Below, piece after piece: positions 62,362-64,000 of a stretch of DNA of 64,000 bases. Both the position numbers and the translations under genes were made by a program. The notes beneath the pieces are model-generated. The model saw nothing but the letters and a program-made list of their open reading frames with translations. It ran no database searches and was not told the DNA's origin. The stretch covers positions 1 to 64,000 of the forward strand of contig NZ_LZSG01000062.1 of the NCBI RefSeq assembly GCF_001665395.1, read 5' to 3'. This stretch comes from Mycobacterium sp. 1164966.3 (GTDB lineage Bacteria > Actinomycetota > Actinomycetes > Mycobacteriales > Mycobacteriaceae). Position 1 is the first letter of the stretch. Every line of letters begins with the position of its first letter.

Positions 62362-62672
62362 TGCAGCGGCGAGGACCGGGTTACACCAGCCGCAAGCTGT
62401 CCGGTCCTGAGGCCGAAAGAGCTTGGGCGAGAGTCGCTGTTCGGTATCTGGGCAAAACGCTCTTGCATTCGCGGCGCTGGTTGAGGACTTCACCCGACGC
62501 TCGGCCAGGGCCTTGCATCCACCATCGGCGCACCGCCGATCGGGTGGGGATACCGCCTTTATACCGGGTACTGGCGGGGCCAGGACTGGGGTGCCACAAG
62601 CCATTTGACCGGCACGAGGCGCTGGTCAAGGGGAATTAGCGAATCGGTGGCAACACACGGCCACGGTGTTCT
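62362..62672. other. Intergenic region without a supported gene
   Basis: About 310 bases between phoU and the next plus-strand gene. Short frames on both strands look like chance; no structure stands out. Confidence 0.4.
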
Positions 62673-63011
62673 ATGGTGACGGGCGTGCCTCAAGAAGAGC
62701 GGGCGCAAATCGATGCGGTGGGCCGTCGTCTTGCCCAGAAGTATGCGCAACTTCCGAATGATCACGTTGCCGGTGTAGTCGAGCAGGTGTACGCGACGTT
62801 CAACCACAGCAGACTGCGGGGTTTTGTCCCATTGCTGGTGGAGAAACGCGCTGCCGAAGAGCTGGCGAGTTCAACGGCCAGCCGGTTGCCGTTCGGCGTG
62901 AGCCGGGGTGAATTGCTGCGCGACTCCGGAGGAAAGCCGGGAAGTAGTTTCGATCCGGCGGCCAAACCCCACGGCGGCGCCGTTGTCGAACCTGGTGTCG
63001 GCGCGCGCTAG
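62673..63011 (+). CDS. Small DUF3562/three-helix-bundle-type protein
   Basis: This 112-residue protein reads MVTGVPQEERAQIDAVGRRLAQKYAQLPNDHVAGVVEQVYATFNHSRLRGFVPLLVEKRAAEEL. The pattern of a short helical domain with FVPLLVEKRA is seen in many mycobacterial three-helix dimerisation-domain proteins. The Pro/Gly-rich C-terminal half is not conserved. Function unknown. It stands alone, next to the flavin-binding gene on the opposite strand. Confidence 0.6.
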   Translation: MVTGVPQEERAQIDAVGRRLAQKYAQLPNDHVAGVVEQVYATFNHSRLRGFVPLLVEKRAAEELASSTASRLPFGVSRGELLRDSGGKPGSSFDPAAKPHGGAVVEPGVGAR

Positions 63012-63098
63012 GGCGAGCGCCCACCCTTCGCCAATGGGTAGCGACCGCGCCTAGTTTCGGCTGGGATGACCGTCGGCGACGTCCGTCGCCTGGTTGAG

Positions 63099-63590
63099 TC
63101 AATGCTTGCGGACCACGCGCTCAGCTTCGCCGGGTCTCCAGATAGTGATGTCGAAGTGACCCTCGGTGACCTCCACCGCCGAGCCGCCAGTCAAGTCGGC
63201 CCGGTAACAGTGGTCGAACTCTTGGCCTCGGATGTCGAAGCCGGTCTCCTCGAACAGCGCTTGGGCGTATCGGCGATGCAGTGCCTTGTCCCGGACATCG
63301 TCGACGACGCCCCACAACTTCGCGTCACCGTCTTTGACGTTGGTGTCGGTCGTAGCCGTGTGTAGGCAGAAACGTGGATCACGGGCGAGGTCAAGGAATT
63401 TCGTGGTGTGTGGCATGCCGGATATCCACAACTCATCTTCGAAAAACCTCGGCTCGACTGGGCTGATTCGGGGGAATCCGTCCGAGCGAAGGGTGGCAAG
63501 CATGCATAGGTTACCGGTCGCGGCGTGCCGACGGCCGAAAATGGCAGCGATTTTCGGGGCAGCTTGGGTGAATTCCTTCCAGCTAGTCAT
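63099..63590 (-). CDS. Pyridoxamine 5'-phosphate oxidase-like flavin protein
   Basis: This protein is 163 residues from the chosen ATG at 63590 (MTSWKEFTQAAPKIAAIFG). It has the PNPOx-like split-barrel pattern (NLCMLATLRSDGFPRISPVEPRFFEDELWISG and FLDLARDPRFCLHTAT). Mycobacterial relatives bind FMN, F420 or heme. The longer start at 63641 adds unconserved residues. The substrate is unknown. Confidence 0.75.
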   Translation of the reverse strand: MTSWKEFTQAAPKIAAIFGRRHAATGNLCMLATLRSDGFPRISPVEPRFFEDELWISGMPHTTKFLDLARDPRFCLHTATTDTNVKDGDAKLWGVVDDVRDKALHRRYAQALFEETGFDIRGQEFDHCYRADLTGGSAVEVTEGHFDITIWRPGEAERVVRKH

Positions 63591-63736
63591 GACCGCGACC
63601 ATAGTCGCCCCGGGTGCCGGGCCGAAACTGTCGATCGCCATGGGCTGAGCAATGATTGGCTCACCCTAATACTCTCAGCCGAGCCGAAGCATCGTCAAAA
63701 GTATTGTGCCACAAGCGTAAGCCGACATATAGTGAC

Positions 63737-64000
63737 TCAGCAAAGTAGCTTCGGGTTCGCCTCGAGGACTGCCCGCGCCGCGACCCGGCCCGCCTCCAGG
63801 GCGGCATCAATCTTCTTGAAGTCCAACGCCGCAATTTCTGTGACGTTTGGCTTGATGACGGCCACGACTTGGGGCAGTGCGCACAGGTTCCCGCCGGCGG
63901 CGGTAAGGCTGACGGTGCGAAGCAACGTCTCCTGCAGCGAGGGGAGGACGACCTCGGACCCGGTTACCAGCCGTCGAACCAGCCCTGGCAGCGGACCGGC
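63737..64000 (-). CDS. Patatin-like phospholipase (C-terminal part, runs off window)
   Basis: The last 87 codons read through base 64000 in one frame: AGPLPGLVRRLVTGSEVVLP, SLQETLLRTVSLTAAGG and ALDFKKIDAALEAGRVAARA. The LRTVSLTA and EAGRVAA parts match the tail of bacterial patatin-like (RssA/NTE) lipases. The catalytic GxSxG and Asp are not in this window, so assignment rests on the tail only. Confidence 0.55.
   Translation of the reverse strand, partial: AGPLPGLVRRLVTGSEVVLPSLQETLLRTVSLTAAGGNLCALPQVVAVIKPNVTEIAALDFKKIDAALEAGRVAARAVLEANPKLLC

Overview
The window is high-GC actinobacterial DNA and almost certainly comes from a non-tuberculous Mycobacterium. Gene content and order from 1 to 53,000 follow the Mycobacterium tuberculosis rne-to-lipQ segment (Rv2444c to Rv2485c, identified from memory of the protein sequences). 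Differences from that reference include a LysM mannose-type lectin, a DUF937 protein, a flavin monooxygenase, a second flavoprotein, and a CopD-CtaG copper/cytochrome-oxidase membrane protein placed next to ssb.

Layout. 1-7,507 (minus): rne (3' end outside the window), ndkA, a small membrane protein, folC and valS. 7,615-10,367 (minus): LysM lectin, DUF937 protein and a saccharopine-dehydrogenase-like reductase. 10,391-11,796: a four-copy 58-bp tandem array running into a flavin monooxygenase. 11,866-17,113 (minus): rpfE, a 1-kb gene-free leader, then mobA, korB and korA. 17,426-22,747: the protein quality-control block clpX, clpP2, clpP1 and tig, with mmuM divergent from clpX, followed by tRNA-Pro and tRNA-Gly. 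23,117-32,074: lipP, a small exported protein, a Nei-type glycosylase, rpiB, a mycothiol-linked DsbA-like protein, pepN, a HEERH-motif protein, a DUF5130 protein, a small membrane protein and an HNH nuclease. 32,075-35,231 (plus): glbO with a short overlapping upstream ORF, aglA and a flavoprotein. 35,317-52,944 (minus): two small conserved proteins, the large NAD-glutamate dehydrogenase, an ABC-F ATPase, a second ssb, the CopD-CtaG protein, and a lipid block of plsB2, plsC, a WS/DGAT-like acyltransferase and lipQ.

From 53,107 the window becomes accessory. A tRNA-Arg(TCT) gene is followed by about 4.7 kb of cargo that ends in a 47-bp copy of the tRNA 3' half with one mismatch. This is an integrated island with attL and attR but no integrase. 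It holds a small unknown protein, a frameshifted hydrolase/adenylate-cyclase gene, two convergent DUF732-type exported proteins (one with a 12-bp-repeat tail), a membrane-anchored protein with a duplicated cysteine-bearing domain, and a truncated DUF2235-like gene start. Beyond attR lie phosphate-related genes (pstS and phoU, each with GAAC-type half-sites 11 bp apart upstream), a DUF4436 membrane protein, small unknown proteins, a pyridoxamine-oxidase-like flavin protein and the end of a patatin-like lipase gene.

How genes work together. KorAB supplies an anaerobic-type 2-oxoglutarate oxidoreductase, and a sequence matching the KstR sterol-regulator consensus lies upstream of it. ClpX, ClpP1, ClpP2 and trigger factor form the folding and proteolysis set. 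PlsB2, PlsC, the WS/DGAT protein and LipQ form a 4- or 5-base-overlap acyl-transfer cluster, with lipQ slightly upstream. Several genes (mmuM, pepN, the flavin monooxygenase) have a TANNNT element 6-7 bases before a GTG start, as expected for leaderless mycobacterial transcripts.
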